A stretch of 50,420 bases of DNA from Pisolithus tinctorius (GCA_024663395.1 JANFAH010000150.1:1-50420); one strand, 5' to 3'. Shown: positions 18,593-30,079, counted from the first letter of the stretch. A program made the numbers and translations. Notes: generated from the letters alone by a model not told the origin.

Positions 18593-18951
18593 TGTAGGAA
18601 ATTGATTTGAGAATGGGAGAGTAGCAGTAGCTGAGGCAGTAGGGATATCTGAGGGGAGGAGTAGGCCAAAAGGGGCTTCTATAGCCTGAGACTGGATCCT
18701 GGTTGTCATCTGAAGGCTTCTGAGGCTGTCTGGGTGCAGGGAAACAACCTGCTTGAACTTGTCTCTCGTCTCTGGTAACTCGTCTATTGTTTTTAAGGGA
18801 AGCTAACTACAGCAGTCACTAGGTAGTGCTGACTAAGCAACAAAAAAAGCGAAACTCTAAGAACAAGTAGCAGAGGGATAGCTAGAACAAAAATAAAGTA
18901 AAATCATCAAAATAAAACAATTCCCCCAGTAGGGAAATTACATTCCCTACA
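18593..18951 (-). repeat. 3' LTR of element D
   Basis: 359 bp. In sense it begins TGTAGGGAATGTAATTTCCC, a terminal hairpin (GGGAA/TTCCC), and ends TTTCCTACA. Confidence 0.93.
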
Positions 18952-20682
18952 TCCCAGGGGTACTCGAGATCTTGACTGTCCCCAGTCAACCCAAAGGCAG
19001 CTTGACTACACCATAATCTGCGGTCACGAGGGAGGAGGCGAGACAACAACTCGTTGACGAAAAACGGGTGCTCGGAATGCCGCGATACGAGATATCCACA
19101 AATCCACCCAAAGGTACCCTCATCCACCAAAAAACCAAATGTAGCCACGAGTTCTGCAGCGACGACGACGGAAAAGGTACCATTCTGAAGCTGTTGAACA
19201 GTAGCATCAGGATCCCGAAAAGCGAGAGATCCGTTCGAGAAATGGGCGAGATACTCGCAGAGTCATCCTAAGGTGCCTGCAACAACAAAATGGCGCACAT
19301 CTCCACAACGGCGGTAGTGAGCATGATGTATGATATACCGTCAGAAAGCCCTCGACGAGTAGTACAAAGTCCCCGAAAAGCGAGAGGTCCGGCGGCGAAA
19401 TGGGCAAGCTATCATGCATACAGCATTGTTGACTGAAGAGGGAACACTGCAGACCAACGACGGACGCTTGGAACGAGACGAAACTGGAGGAGACAGCAAA
19501 GGGGAATACGACGAAAATGGTGCAAAAGGAATGGGGCGAATACGCGCACTCAGCCCCGAGATATCTGCAAAACTGTCGAAATGTGCCTCTAGGGACAAAA
19601 CGGAGTGTATCTCCGCAATGGCGGCGCGGAACTGGACGAACTAGGTGCCCCTGGGAAGGGCTCAGCGAGAGGAATGAACGACCCGAAAAGCGAGAGGAAG
19701 GGCGCGGAGGCGCCCGAGATACGACCACGAGACCTCGAGGGCAAGGAGAGGTGAACCTCTCGAACGGCAACGGCTGGGGCGATCGACACGAAAGTCAGGG
19801 AGGCAGTAGGGGACTCCTTTGCGATTACGGAGAAGGAGGAAGCACAACGATCGGACCACCCGATCCCGACTTGTGCGCGAAATTACATATCCGCCCTCCA
19901 AACACGAAAATGGTCATACCTCCACAACGACTGCGCGGAACTTGACGAACGAAGCGTCCCCAGAGAGGTCTCGGCGAGGGGAACGGACTGCCAGAAAAGC
20001 GAGAGGAACGGCGCAGAACTGTGCGAGCTACTGCGGTAAGACCTCGAGGACGGGCCTTCGCACAAAAACGCAAATATCTCCGGAACCACTGCACCTATCA
20101 GAACAACCCTGATATCAACATGGAGCATTTGTCGTGGACTACAATCCTCCCAAAAAGCGAGAGGTGCAACGCGGAAACGAGCGAGATACGACCACAGGAC
20201 CCTGAGAATGGACCTATCCACAAAAAACGCGAATACCTCCTGAACGGCTGGGCGCATGCAAACGAGCTTGGTACCGACAGAGAGCTGGGGTCGAGTAGTA
20301 CGGGCTTGCCAAAAAGCGAGAGGAGCGGCGCAATAACGAGCGAGATATGCGCTCAGTATGAGGGAGGTAGCACTTGTCTTGACGAGCGACAAGCGGTGTC
20401 AACAGTGGCCATGTCGACAGCGTGCCTTGCCGGAACTGTATCTGCGGATGGGAGGCATCATGTAGAGTGTGGGAAGGCGCCGGGTGCGATGCTAAATGGC
20501 GTTCCATGGGGAACTCGAGCCTGGGGGAGGTAAAAGATGAAGGGCAAAACAAGAAAATTCGAACATATCTAATGTACCAAAAATTCCGCATTACGATGTA
20601 GGTAGATCCATACTAGATACTGTAAGATCCATAAGCAAAAGAAGTAAAAGACAACATAACGGAATTCGTGCGACGCGCAGCG
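18952..20682. repeat. Degenerate ~155-160-bp tandem repeat array in element D
   Basis: The core GAAAAGCGAGAG recurs at about 19217, 19375, 19684, 19994, 20152 (AAAAAGCGAGAGG) and 20311 (AAAAAGCGAGAGG). Intervals are about 158, 309, 310, 158 and 159, that is one or two units of ~155-159 bp. Each unit also has a block like CAAAA-CG-ATATCTCC(A/G)CAACG and a CGAGATA-type block after the core. About eight or nine units can be traced between roughly 18960 and 20400. Minus-strand frames give similar peptides in different units (SRFSG..., VPRxxCGG) but shift frame, so a present-day protein is unlikely. Confidence 0.7.
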
Positions 20683-22059
20683 TTAATGCGCTCTTCGAGA
20701 GCGCCGGGGCGTGCGACTGCAGCTGCACAACCGCTTCGGTTTGGAACGGATGTATGAATACGCCTTCCTCGAACGTGAACGAGAGCGTGAGTGCAAGCAC
20801 GACGACGACGAGGAAGAAGAGAGTGAGCTACCGGTCGAATATGAATATGAGCGCCTTCGAGTGTGATGCTGTAACAAGCTGTGGGCATATGACTGGACTG
20901 GTATGAACATATCTTTCGAATGCATGTATGAACCCTTTCGAGTCTGCGAGCGCGAGTGTGAACAACGACGCGAGGGCGATCGGCCTCGGCCACATGGCCA
21001 CCTCGACTGTGGCTGCGCATGCAGTGAGCTACGAGAGCGCTCGGCTGATGAGCGATGAGACCGAATGGCTGGTGGGTCGGGAACTACTGGCTCGAGCTGG
21101 ATAGTAGGTAGGGACTGAGTATGCATGATGCTCGTCTGAGCGGGTACGCGCGATGGGGTGTCGAAGACGCTTCGAGAGGGTGCGGCTGTGGGTGAAAGCG
21201 AGCGAGCAGGCGATGGGCCCGTATGAGCCTTGAACTGGCTAGTCAACGAAGACCAGTTGTCGAGACGGTCTCGTAGAGTCCGTCCGGCAACTTCACGCAG
21301 GATTTCCAGTCCTGTAGGTAGAACAACACGGCCATTTACGAGTAGACACTTTCCCGAAGCTAAATATGACTTGAACGAATAGCAACCTGCCCGAATATGG
21401 CCCGAAAGTCCGCAGAAGAAGCAGAACGAGTATGAATGGCGGGGAGAGCGACTGTCCGAGGCGCGTGATGGCTGCGCGCGGGAACTGTTGACCTTGCTGC
21501 TCTTCCAGAGGCCGCCGCTCGACCTCAGGACCTCCTTAGCTGTAGACATTAGACTGAGTACAGAATACTCTGATGTGTCGTGGTGTTCGAGCACCTCTCG
21601 CCTGAACTCTGGAGGGAACCCATACTTGAACATACTGGCCAGGTGGGGCAACGGACCCAGTAGGTTCTCGAGAGATAACGAAATTCGACGGAAATTGCGA
21701 TAATATTGCCCTAGGGATGACATTGAGATGACATCTGAACTCGCAAACCCAACCTTTAGGCTGGCAAGCTCGTCGGCATGACTTCGACTTGTTTCATCCA
21801 ATTCCGGGTACTGCTGAGTGATTTCTGAGGTAAAACGAGCCCAATCTCCTTGACTACTACTGACGAAGTGGGACCAGAGGTCAGCTGACTCAAAAGGCGC
21901 ATATTTGAGCGTGAATTTGATGTGCGCGAGCCCGTCCGAGAGGCCGAATCTATCACAGAAGTCAATTATGTCATCAAAATAGCTTCGAAGGTCCTCGGGG
22001 CGCCCAGAGAAGCTCGGTGCTTCGGGCGAGCCTCGACACGGAATCTTGAGGCCAAGCAT
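20683..22059 (-). CDS. gag: Gag-like protein of element D
   Basis: 458 codons from ATG 22059 (MLGLKIPCRGSPEAPSF). The frame is open upstream but this is the first ATG in a retroelement-like context. Residues about 15-190 look like a capsid domain (FSGRPEDLRSYFDDIIDFC, HIKFTLKYAPFESADLW, DWARFTSEITQQYPEL, SLGQYYRNFRRISLSLE). One zinc knuckle, CFFCGLSGHIRAGC (CX2CX4HX4C), follows near residue 225. The C-terminal half is very Ser/Arg-rich (SRSRSRSRKAYSYIRSK, RRSRRAH), probably RNA-binding. There is no protease or RT after it. The intact frame agrees with the near-identical LTRs. It is distinct from the gag of B and C. Confidence 0.85.
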   Translation of the reverse strand: MLGLKIPCRGSPEAPSFSGRPEDLRSYFDDIIDFCDRFGLSDGLAHIKFTLKYAPFESADLWSHFVSSSQGDWARFTSEITQQYPELDETSRSHADELASLKVGFASSDVISMSSLGQYYRNFRRISLSLENLLGPLPHLASMFKYGFPPEFRREVLEHHDTSEYSVLSLMSTAKEVLRSSGGLWKSSKVNSSRAQPSRASDSRSPRHSYSFCFFCGLSGHIRAGCYSFKSYLASGKCLLVNGRVVLPTGLEILREVAGRTLRDRLDNWSSLTSQFKAHTGPSPARSLSPTAAPSRSVFDTPSRVPAQTSIMHTQSLPTIQLEPVVPDPPAIRSHRSSAERSRSSLHAQPQSRWPCGRGRSPSRRCSHSRSQTRKGSYMHSKDMFIPVQSYAHSLLQHHTRRRSYSYSTGSSLSSSSSSSCLHSRSRSRSRKAYSYIRSKPKRLCSCSRTPRRSRRAH

Positions 22060-22263
22060 GGAGATAGCAGGTAATATGAGTCCGAGTGCTTGATATGTGA
22101 GTGCGCGCGAGTGGGAAAACACGAAAATGCGAGCGAAGTGACTGCAAAAATGAGACCGAAAGGCGAAATCTGCTAAACCGAGCCTGAAAATTGCGAAAAC
22201 AAAGCTGGAGACTGCAAAATAAAATCTGGGAAGGTTTGGATGGGTGCCAGGCTAAGACAGAAG

Positions 22264-22282
22264 CCCCTCGCGGTGGGCTCCA
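22264..22282 (-). other. tRNA-type primer-binding site of element D
   Basis: In sense, TGGAGCCCACCGCGAGGGG starts two bases after the 5' LTR. It begins with the TGG expected for pairing with a tRNA CCA end, and its complement reads as an acceptor arm plus part of a T arm. I cannot say which tRNA. Confidence 0.7.
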
Positions 22283-22284
22283 GT

Positions 22285-22643
22285 TGTAGGAAATTGATTT
22301 GAGAATGGGAGAGTAGCAGTAGCTGAGGCAGTAGGGATATCTGAGGGGAGGAGTAGGCCAAAAGGGGCTTCTATAGCCTGAGACTGGATCCTGGTTGTCG
22401 TCTGAAGGCTTCTGAGGCTGTCTGGGTGCAGGGAAACAACCTGCTTGAACTTGTCTCTCGTCTCTGGTAACTCGTCTATTGTTTTTAAGGGAAGCTAACT
22501 ACAGCAGTCACTAGGTAGTGCTGACTAAGCAACAAAAAAAGCGAAACTCTAAGAACAAGTAGCAGAGGGATAGCTAGAACAAAAATAAAGTAAAATCATC
22601 AAAATAAAACAATTCCCCCAGTAGGGAAATTACATTCCCTACA
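22285..22643 (-). repeat. 5' LTR of element D
   Basis: 359 bp, essentially identical to 18593-18951. Confidence 0.93.
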
Positions 22644-23043
22644 GCGGGTGAGCCAGTTGTGTCCCAAGACCAATGAACAGGCGGAATCCAACGGAGTTAC
22701 ATAACAGGAAACAGATGTGACATCGCCAGAGGCAAAGCAGACAGAGAAATCTACTACTTGGGAAATGGCGGTATTACTAGTACCATCAAACAGTCGGAGA
22801 GGAATAGGTGGAGAGACTTTTTTTGTTGGGATTTTATATTTTTTAACTAAAGAGGGGTCGACGAAACAGTGCGAAGAGCCTGAGTCGACCAGAGTGGGGA
22901 AAGTATCTACGGAGAAATCAGGAAGAGAAATAATCGGAAGAAGAGAATTAGGGTCGGAAAGAGCGGATGCGTTGAGGTGGACTTCTGCATGGATGGGATC
23001 AACGCTTCCTCCAGGACGTACAGGCTCCCTGGAGGAGCGGGTT
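22644..23043 (-). pseudogene. pol: Element C Pol, N-terminal part: aspartic protease
   Basis: In sense it runs from the frameshift site (KKLTRSSREP) through a short linker to the protease active site LVDSGSSHCF and onward to LVLGHNWLTR, where element D enters. It is open throughout and colinear with element B at 10083-10490. Two local differences from B (a KIPTKKVSPP stretch and DGTSNTAISQ) show ordinary divergence. It is part of the split pol gene continued at 18592. Confidence 0.9.
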
Positions 23044-23051
23044 AATTTTTT
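23007..23051 (-). promoter_or_regulatory. -1 frameshift signal of element C
   Basis: The heptamer A AAA AAT (sense; 23051-23045), the gag stop TAA, an 8-nt spacer and the 9-bp stem TCCTCCAGG/CCTGGAGGA (23036-23028 with 23015-23007) are all as in element B, while several bases of the 12-nt loop differ. Confidence 0.85.
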
Positions 23052-24331
23052 GACTCTGACCTCTCCGCAGGCGGAGCGGTCAGAGTGGCAGCTTTAGCAG
23101 CACGGGCCTTGGCAGCGCGGGAAGTCGACTTTGGGCAGTCCTTGGTGGAGTGACCAGGTTCACCACAGAAGAGGCACAGCCCACCAGTAAGGCAGTGGAG
23201 TCGCTCAGCTGCTGTGAGCTTGCCATCTTTTCCGAGGAGATGGTTGATGTCAGACTTTGGCGCTTCGGCCTTTTTAGAGTCGGACTTAGGGGCGGAGGAT
23301 GATGCGGAGGGTTTCAGCTTTGAGTTGGAGGTGCAGAGCAGAGTTCTTTCGGCAGGAGGAGGCTTGGCGGAGTGGGAGACTTCTGACCTGTGCTCCCAGT
23401 AGCGTGCATCTACTGTCTGGGCCAACTCGCGGAGTGCATGAAGAGTGGCGGGCTTGCCGACACGGGACACTTCATCCTTGATGCGGTCAGGGAGACCCGA
23501 GTAGAAGCGGTGGCGGAGTGCGCCTTCGCCATAGTCCTTTACCTGAGAAGCCCAGTGGTTGAACTCCACCAAGTACTTCGCAATGCGCAAAGAGTCCTTC
23601 ATGGTAAGATTTTCCAGATGCTGGACGGCATCCGCAGCAGCATCATGAGGGCCGAAATTGGTAGTGAGCTCACGGAGGAACTCGCAGTGGTCATCCATCC
23701 ACAGTGGACAATTAAGGTAATCATCCGGATTGAGAAGGTCTGGTTCGAACCAGGCCAATGCCATGCCCTTAAGGTAGGACTGCGCATATGTGACCTTGGC
23801 TCGGTCGGAGCGGAATGCCCGAGGGTGGTCCTGGAAATTGAGCTCACATTGGACCAGGAACTCACGGAGTTTTTTAGGGTCGGACCCATCAAAGGTGTCC
23901 GGCTTGCGGACTTTGGTTCGCGGAGCGGAGTCTCCAGAGCGCTGGTTGGAGCGGGCTAGGGCATGGATGGCCTGGGTCAGAGCAAGGACCGGGTCATCAA
24001 GGGGATCCCTGAGGTTGTCGGGATCATCCTCATCATCAGGCCCATCACCAGGATGGTAGTCAGGGTCATCAGGGTCATCGTCGGGGTCGCCTGGTCCATC
24101 TCCGCCAGGGTGAATGACAATAGGAGGTGGCAGAGAGTGGAGGGCAGACTGCTGACGGATGGAGGGTGCAGCACGTGAGGCGCTGTCTGGAGCAGGGTCG
24201 GAGTTGGAGCGCCCCCTGGAGGAGAAGCTCCGGAAGGGCTCAACAACCGAAGGGAGACGTCGGGGGTTTGCCAAGGCTGTAGCAAGGGCCTCGGTAGCAT
24301 CCCGTTGTCAGAGACGTGTCATGGGAGGCAT
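23042..24331 (-). pseudogene. gag: Gag of element C with early stop codon
   Basis: Homologous to the gag of B along its length: acidic N-terminus, capsid segment (GMALAWFEPDLL, FYSGLPDRIKDE), zinc knuckle CLFCGEPGHSTKDC, ending at the frameshift signal. The probable start ATGs are at 24331 and 24322 (MPPMTRL), but codon 8 is TGA (24308-24310), after which the frame runs open (QRDATEALATALANPRRL) to 23042. TGA most simply comes from CGA by CpG decay. A downstream start would drop only about 20 residues before the conserved part, so partial function cannot be excluded. Confidence 0.85.
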
Positions 24332-24373
24332 AACAGATGTGGTAGGGGAAGTGAGAGAGCTCGTACAAGTGAT

Positions 24374-24384
24374 AGTATGAATAT
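24374..24384 (-). other. Primer-binding site of element C (one mismatch)
   Basis: In sense ATATTCATACT, two bases after the 5' LTR. The predicted mRNA start in the LTR is AGTACGAATAT (24743-24733), so pairing is 10 of 11. The mismatch is a CG-to-CA change in the PBS, typical CpG decay. Confidence 0.7.
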
Positions 24385-24386
24385 AC

Positions 24387-25201
24387 TGTCAAAGTTGGAC
24401 AACACCCCTGGCTCCTTCTTAGGGCGGAGTTGGAGCGGGTTGGGCTGCGGAGTACAGCGGTCAAAGTCCGAAGCAAATCCGACCACTGGGTGGCGAGATA
24501 TTCGACGAACAGTGAGCGGAGGGGTATGAAGGAAAGTCTCGGAGGCTGAGGTCAGAGTCAGAGTTGGAGGTCAGAGGTCGGAGGTCGGATGAGAGGGCGT
24601 TGGGTTCAGCTAGTGCGCTGCCCCCTTGCACGAGCTCAGCCCTCGTATTTCAGAGGTGGAGCGGACTCAGAGGAAGTGGAGACGAAACTCCAGAGGGGAC
24701 TGAGAGGGAGTCGAAGGTGGGGACTTTATTCGATATTCGTACTGATTACATCGGAGTACTACGTGGCCTTATATATGATGTAGGTCAAGGGCGGTGCAGT
24801 ACGGAATGTAAACCAATAAGTGTATAGTGGGTTAGAGTCCTTCCGACACAAGGGATAGAGAGTAGGGATGACGGGGACCTTAACTGAGACAAGGAAACTA
24901 CTACAACGAGGAAGAGAGGGTAAATACCGAAGAGGCGGAAGAATGGAGAAAACTGACACGAGGGCGGAACCCTATCTAGAATGCAGGGCCACAAGTCTGA
25001 CAGCCCACATGACCAACCTTAGGGCGGAGTTGAGCGGAGTTGGTCAGAACATGGACAGGGGACCTTGGAGAGGTGTGGAGATGTGTCGGGAGGGTCGGAG
25101 GAGCACGGAAACGCGTCGGAGGAGGGCGGAGAAGCACGGGAACATGTCGGAAAAGGGCGGAGTAGGTGTTAGGGGCTTACGCTGGTGTCATGGTCATGAC
25201 A
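24387..25201 (-). repeat. 5' LTR of element C
   Basis: 815 bp, matching 4395-5209. A TTATATAT box (24770-24777, minus) lies about 30 bp before the predicted transcript start at 24743. The target duplication gttac follows at 25202-25206. Confidence 0.92.
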
Positions 25202-25206
25202 GTTAC

Positions 25207-28200
25207 ACATGACTACGAGTGAGTCCGAGTGCACACACAGTGCCAAGGGAGAGCCTGAGGGCTGGGAGACAGGCCAGCGATGACCAGAGGTCCAGTAGTT
25301 CGGACCGGAATGGGACAAGCCGGGTTTGTGGGCAAGGGTCAAGTCCGAGGACTGTTCTGGGAACCCGAGGCTGGAGAAGCAACAACAAATGGGTCGGAGA
25401 ACGGTCTAGGAGGCCACCAGATGGTTCCACAGGCCGGGACAGGGCAAAGCCGAGTCTGGGAGTGACTAGACCGGCTGGACAGGGGTTTCCGGAGACAGCT
25501 GAAAGCTGTAGCCAGTGTTTTCAGGGGGCCAGAGTTGCACTTCGGAGCTGGGTTAAGGCAGGCCAGGAATGGCCAGGTAAGGCCTAGGGGTGTGCTTCAG
25601 AGCTGGGTCAGGGGAAACCGGAGACCGAAGATGTACAGGGGACTGGTGATGTCCAACTAATGTACCAGGGGTGTGCCACTAGGGCCAGAGGTGTGCTTCA
25701 AAGCTGGTTCAGGACAACACAGAGGCCGAGAGGTTCAGAGAGGTCCAGGGATGACCAAAAGATGGTCCAGGGGTGTACCAGTGTGCTGCTGAGTGGTACT
25801 GGAGTGACACAAAGACTGGGTGGGTGCCAGGAAGGCCGGAAAACCGGTCTAGGAATGCACTGGTTGGACCAGGAGTGCACTGCAGGGATACAGGGGGTCA
25901 TGAGGAGTGCCAAGAAGGCTGGGGCAGGTCCAAGGTCTGCTCCAGGGGGTCATGGGGTCTGAAAGTGTATCTACAGAAAAGAAAACAGATAACAGAAAAC
26001 CAAGAAAACATATAACAAAGAAACAGGAGACCGGAGCTAGAGGCAGGGGTCAAAGCCGAAGGCTGAGACCGAGGGTGGCTCAGGCCAGTGGTGGCCAAAG
26101 CTGGAGACCAAGACCAGGAGTGGCTGAAGCCTGTTGTGCTAAAGCGAGTGGTCTGGCAAACACAGCAAGACCGAAGACTGGTCAAGGGAACAGAAGGCCG
26201 GGAAGGCCGGGAACCGGTCTGAGAGTCAGAGAGGCTTGAACAGACAGGTGGGGACCGGTCTGGAGCCAGAGAAGACTGGAGGCCACCAGGAGACCAGTCT
26301 GGTGGTCAGGATGGGCCAGAAAGGCTAGTCAGAGACTGGTTTGGACCTGGGAAGGGCTGCAAGGCTGGAAATGTCAAAGGGAGACCGGTCTGGGGTTGGG
26401 CAGGGCCGGAGTGGCTGGCTGGGGGCCGGTCTGAAGGTGTTGGAGGGGTTTGGGGTAGTTGGAGATGACCTGAGGTGCTATCCAGCTAGCAGGCTGATAA
26501 CAGGAGGCCAAAACAGTGTAGGCCGGTGGGCTAACACTGAGATCGGGGTAACCAGGGGTAGCAAGGTGTAATCCCGAGGCCGGAAGTGGCAAACCCAAGT
26601 GCCGAGCACCTTGGAACAGGCCAGACAGGCCTCTGGAGGACAGTGAGGGATCAGGGGCTGTCTACGACAGCTAGAGTCTGGTCGGGACAAGGACCAGAGG
26701 ACCTGACATAGCCAGGCATGAACCAGGGATCAGCAGGTCATGAGACCGGTTCCATGAAGGCCTAGGGATGTCGGCAGGAGGGGAGTCCGGGTGTTGAGTC
26801 TGGTTTAGGGGTGTCCGGAGTTGGTTGGAAGTGGGTTTTCTGGTGGTGAGAAGCCTGAAGGCCAAAAGGGCCACTGGAGGACCGGTTCAGGGGGTCTGGA
26901 GACCGGGTGAGGCCTAGGGGTTGTCCAGCTGAAAGGCTGACAACAGGAGGCCGAGACTGGTGAGACCGGTGAACACACAACCACCAAGGCCGAGGACTAC
27001 CGAGACAGTGAGACTGGAGTACCAACACAAATGTCAGGGGCTGGGAGCAACCCAGGGCAGGTGGTTCAGGAGTGCTTCAGTATGCAAGGACCGGGCCAAG
27101 GAACTGGGAACCGGTGTGCAGGGACCGAGCAGGGTTGTGCTGAGGGCACTGGAGAGGTAGCAGACAGGAGTTTGGAAGAGGGTAGGTCACTAGCGAGGTC
27201 CCTTATCCCCCTCTTAGGGTAGACTTCCCAAGTCTACAGGGGTGCAAGGTGTGGGCTAGGACCACCGAGAGGAGTACTGGACAGGTAGTAGGAGCACTAA
27301 CACCGGAGTTGCAAGTCCGAGTACTGAGAATGCCGAGACTGGCTTAACAGGTGTCAAGACCGGTTTCAGGAAGCTTTTTCAAGGCCAGAAAAGCTTTAAA
27401 ACCGGAGATACAAGGCCGGCAGAGCAGGCCGGACTGGTATGGGGATAGTAAGGAGTGTTGGAGTCACAGGTGAGGGTATGAAGGCCGGAACCAGAGCCTG
27501 AGAGGAAACCAGAAGGCCGGTGAAGACCGGCAGGCCAAAAGACAACCGGTAAGAACCGAAGTCAGGAGAGTGGGTAGGACCAGAGTTCCGGAGTCAATGG
27601 TAGGGTGACAGTGGCAATGGTTAGGGGAAGGTGAGGGGTCAGCTGGTACCCGAAGGGGCCTCGTGAACATACAAGTTCCGGGGCAAGTGGGTGAGCTGGG
27701 AAACAGACTGGCAGAGTCAGGGGTTTGTCAGATGGGCCGAAGCCCAGGGTGTCTTGCAAGCAAATTCATGCTCCAAGGCGGGGTTGACGTCAGGGGGGTT
27801 AGCGAACTTTTAGTACTAGGTGGGGATAGGTGACTGCACTACACTCGGCCACCAACGGGTGCCTATTGAGTGGGCTAGTCGGTTCCCTACAACCAAGATA
27901 CTTCAGTTCCTAACGGGTTGACAAGGCCGATTAAAACAGGGGTCGGAGACCGAGAGAGAACCAAGGCCGGGTCCACCAAGGACTGGAAAGAGGTGCTAGG
28001 TCAAGACCATAGCACTGGGGTTGAGGATAGGGGTAGTTCCGGGAGGAGGGAGAGGCCTGAAGGCCAAACGAGTGACAGAGGAGTAGCATAGAGCTACCCA
28101 AGGGGTATCAGAGGCCAAGGGAGGCCGGAGACAGGAGACCGGCCAAAAGAAGGAAGTCCGGAGTGAGCAAGACCGGTCAGGGACCATGAGGAAGTCTGGA

Positions 28201-30079
28201 GACGAGCACTGGAGAAGAGAAAGAAAACCAGAGTCAGCAAGACCAGTCAGGGGCTCTAAGGAAGTCCAGAGGTGTCAGGCCAGACAAAGGCTGACAAGGC
28301 CTTAGTGAAAGAGGGAAGACCAGGGCTCAGGAGACCAGTCATAAAGGAGTCCGGAGGAGGAAAAAGCGGACACAAATAGGGGGACCGGAGTTAGCAAGTC
28401 CAGTCCAAGGTTACAAAGCCAGGTTGAGGCCGAGGGACTGGCAGGACAAGCCAGGGCCACAAGGGGACCGGAGTTGGTGAGTCCGGACCAGGGCTGTAAA
28501 GCCTGGTGAAGCTGTGGGTCTGGCAGGACAAGCCAGGAGGACTGCTAAGGGGAACAGAGTGGTGCACTAATTGATTTGTCTCTACCAAGACCACCAGTTT
28601 GGCTTCTGGTGTACCAGAGTACCAACTTGTTGACCCAGTTAGGATCCTGGGGTAGACTCTAATTGTTTTGTCTCAACCGAGACTACTGGTTTTGGCTTCT
28701 GGAGTACGAAGCTACCAACTTGTTAACCCGGTTAGGATCCTGGGGTGGACAGAGGACAGGGAAAGGACTGGAAGTGAGGTCAGGGACCGGGATAGGGGCC
28801 GGAGGACTGGCAGACCGGTCCTAGACCGAAAATCGGGGGTCAGGAGCAAGTCCAAAGGGCTAGCATGCCCAGGGGGTGCCTCTAAGTGAAAAGTGAGGCT
28901 GGCAGAGAGGTCAGGGATCGGGCTAAGGCCCAGAGGGCTGGCAGACCGGTCCTAGACCGAAATGGAGGTGTCATGCACTAGCTAAGACCACCAGAGCCGA
29001 GGCCTGGTGTAAGTCCAAAGGACAAGTACCATCCCAAGGCCGAGGTGACTAGTGCAGGACTGGGACAATGGACAGGAGACCCAGGAGGGGTCTGTGAGGA
29101 ACAGACAGGTCTGAGGGGAGCCAGGACCGGTCCAAAACCTAGTAACAGGTCTAGACAAGTCCGGGTGAGGTGGCTGAATCAAACCGGGGCCGAGAGGGCC
29201 AGTAACAAGGGTAGGAGGCTGAGGGAAGTGGCAAACTGGCTTCAGGCAAGTCCGGGTGAGTGTGGACAAGCCAACCAAGGCCAGACAGGCCGGTAACAGA
29301 CAGTCTGGAGACCGGAAAGGGGGTCCAGGGCTCCAAGGCCAGTGTAGCAAAGGCCGAGGGCAGAGACTGGACCCAAAAACTGCTAAAGCTGAGTGCCGAT
29401 GGGGAACCAGGGAAGGTGTTGAGGGCCAGGACTGGCCAAGTCCAGGCCTGTGGGTTGCACCGGAGGTGCACAGAGGTCTGAAGACCAATATCAGGGAGTC
29501 AGGAGGTCAAATGAGTGATGTGATCCCAGTGTTCAGTATAGTAGAACTGGATGAAGACAGCTGGGCTGGAGTGCTGGGTTGACTGAGGTAAGGACTGTGG
29601 TGAAGACCAGGGTGACCAGCCAGGGGTCAGAGGTAGCTCAGGGGAGCTAACAGAAGTGAGTCCGGTTGATGAGGCTGGCTCAGGGGCAAGTCTGGAGAGT
29701 AACTCCGACTTGGAAGTGGGCTCAGGCATGAACCCGGGTTGGTGGTGAGTCCAGATGGTGAGTCCGATTCAGGGGTTGACATGGCCGGTCCGGAGTCAGG
29801 AAGAAACGAGTGGCAGGCAGGGCTCAGGAGTGAGGGAATGGATGCATTAAGTTTTGACTACTAAGGATGTAGTGTCAGGGGTAATGCAACCCGGGGGTGT
29901 GCAGAGTGCCAAGGGGCGCCAGGTTACCTCTCTGCTTTAGCAGAGATCTCCGGGTTGGGCTCCAGAGTCGGAGGAGAGGTATCCCGACGAGTCCTGATGG
30001 GACAAGGCCATGGGTAGGGGCTCTAGAGCAGGACCTAGACATGATGCAATGGCTTGCACAAGTGTGAGTCAGAATATAC
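25207..30079 (-). other. Non-coding internal region of element G
   Basis: About 4.9 kb, purine-rich on the plus strand, with endless variants of ACCGGTCTG, GAGGCCGG and similar. No ORF above about 170 codons and no retroelement motif in any frame. It contains local duplications such as a ~90-bp unit at about 28569-28660 and 28661-28750 (both with GGTTAGGATCCTGGGGT or a close variant) and a block GGCAGACCGGTCCTAGACCG at about 28805 and 28937. This is the body of a LARD-like element. Confidence 0.7.
30067..30077 (-). other. Self-priming primer-binding site of element G
   Basis: In sense ATATTCTGACT, two bases after the 5' LTR. It is an exact reverse complement of AGTCAGAATAT within the LTR (30484-30474, sense), about 34 bp after a TATTTAA box. 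It differs from B's PBS, but the LTR partner differs in step. Confidence 0.78.

Larger units (their letters stand above)
18593..22643 (-). mobile_element. Gag-only LTR retrotransposon D (non-autonomous)
   Basis: Two 359-bp LTRs (18593-18951 and 22285-22643) with, by eye, a single difference (A/G near 18707/22399), so insertion is recent. Boundaries are TGTAGG...CCTACA, with a GCGG duplication (18589-18592, 22644-22647; 5 bp AGCGG if the shared A is counted). The 4.05-kb element has a tRNA-type primer-binding site, one gag-like gene and about 1.7 kb of degenerate tandem repeats, but no protease, RT or integrase. It must rely on another element's enzymes. It interrupts the pol gene of C between protease and RT. 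Confidence 0.9.
4395..25201 (-). mobile_element. Ty3/gypsy chromovirus element C
   Basis: 815-bp LTRs at both ends (4395-5209 and 24387-25201) and the perfect 5-bp duplication gttac (4390-4394 and 25202-25206) inside element G. Gag and Pol resemble those of element B throughout. C is split twice: by element B in the integrase and by element D between protease and RT. Without these it is about 6.7 kb. Only about 30 bp separate the pol stop from the polypurine tract, so C lacks the antisense accessory gene of A and B. It appears dead: gag carries an early stop, and an integrase catalytic Asp is Asn. Confidence 0.92.

Noticed and set aside
19207..20392. Minus-strand ORFs of 125-187 codons in the D repeat array as a second D gene
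   Set aside because: Similar peptides appear in different frames in successive repeat units and no single frame covers the array.
25203..29729. Many 60-170-codon ORFs in the body of element G
   Set aside because: Low-complexity Pro/Ser or Gly/Arg translations of CCGG-rich repeats, with no motif and no conserved start.
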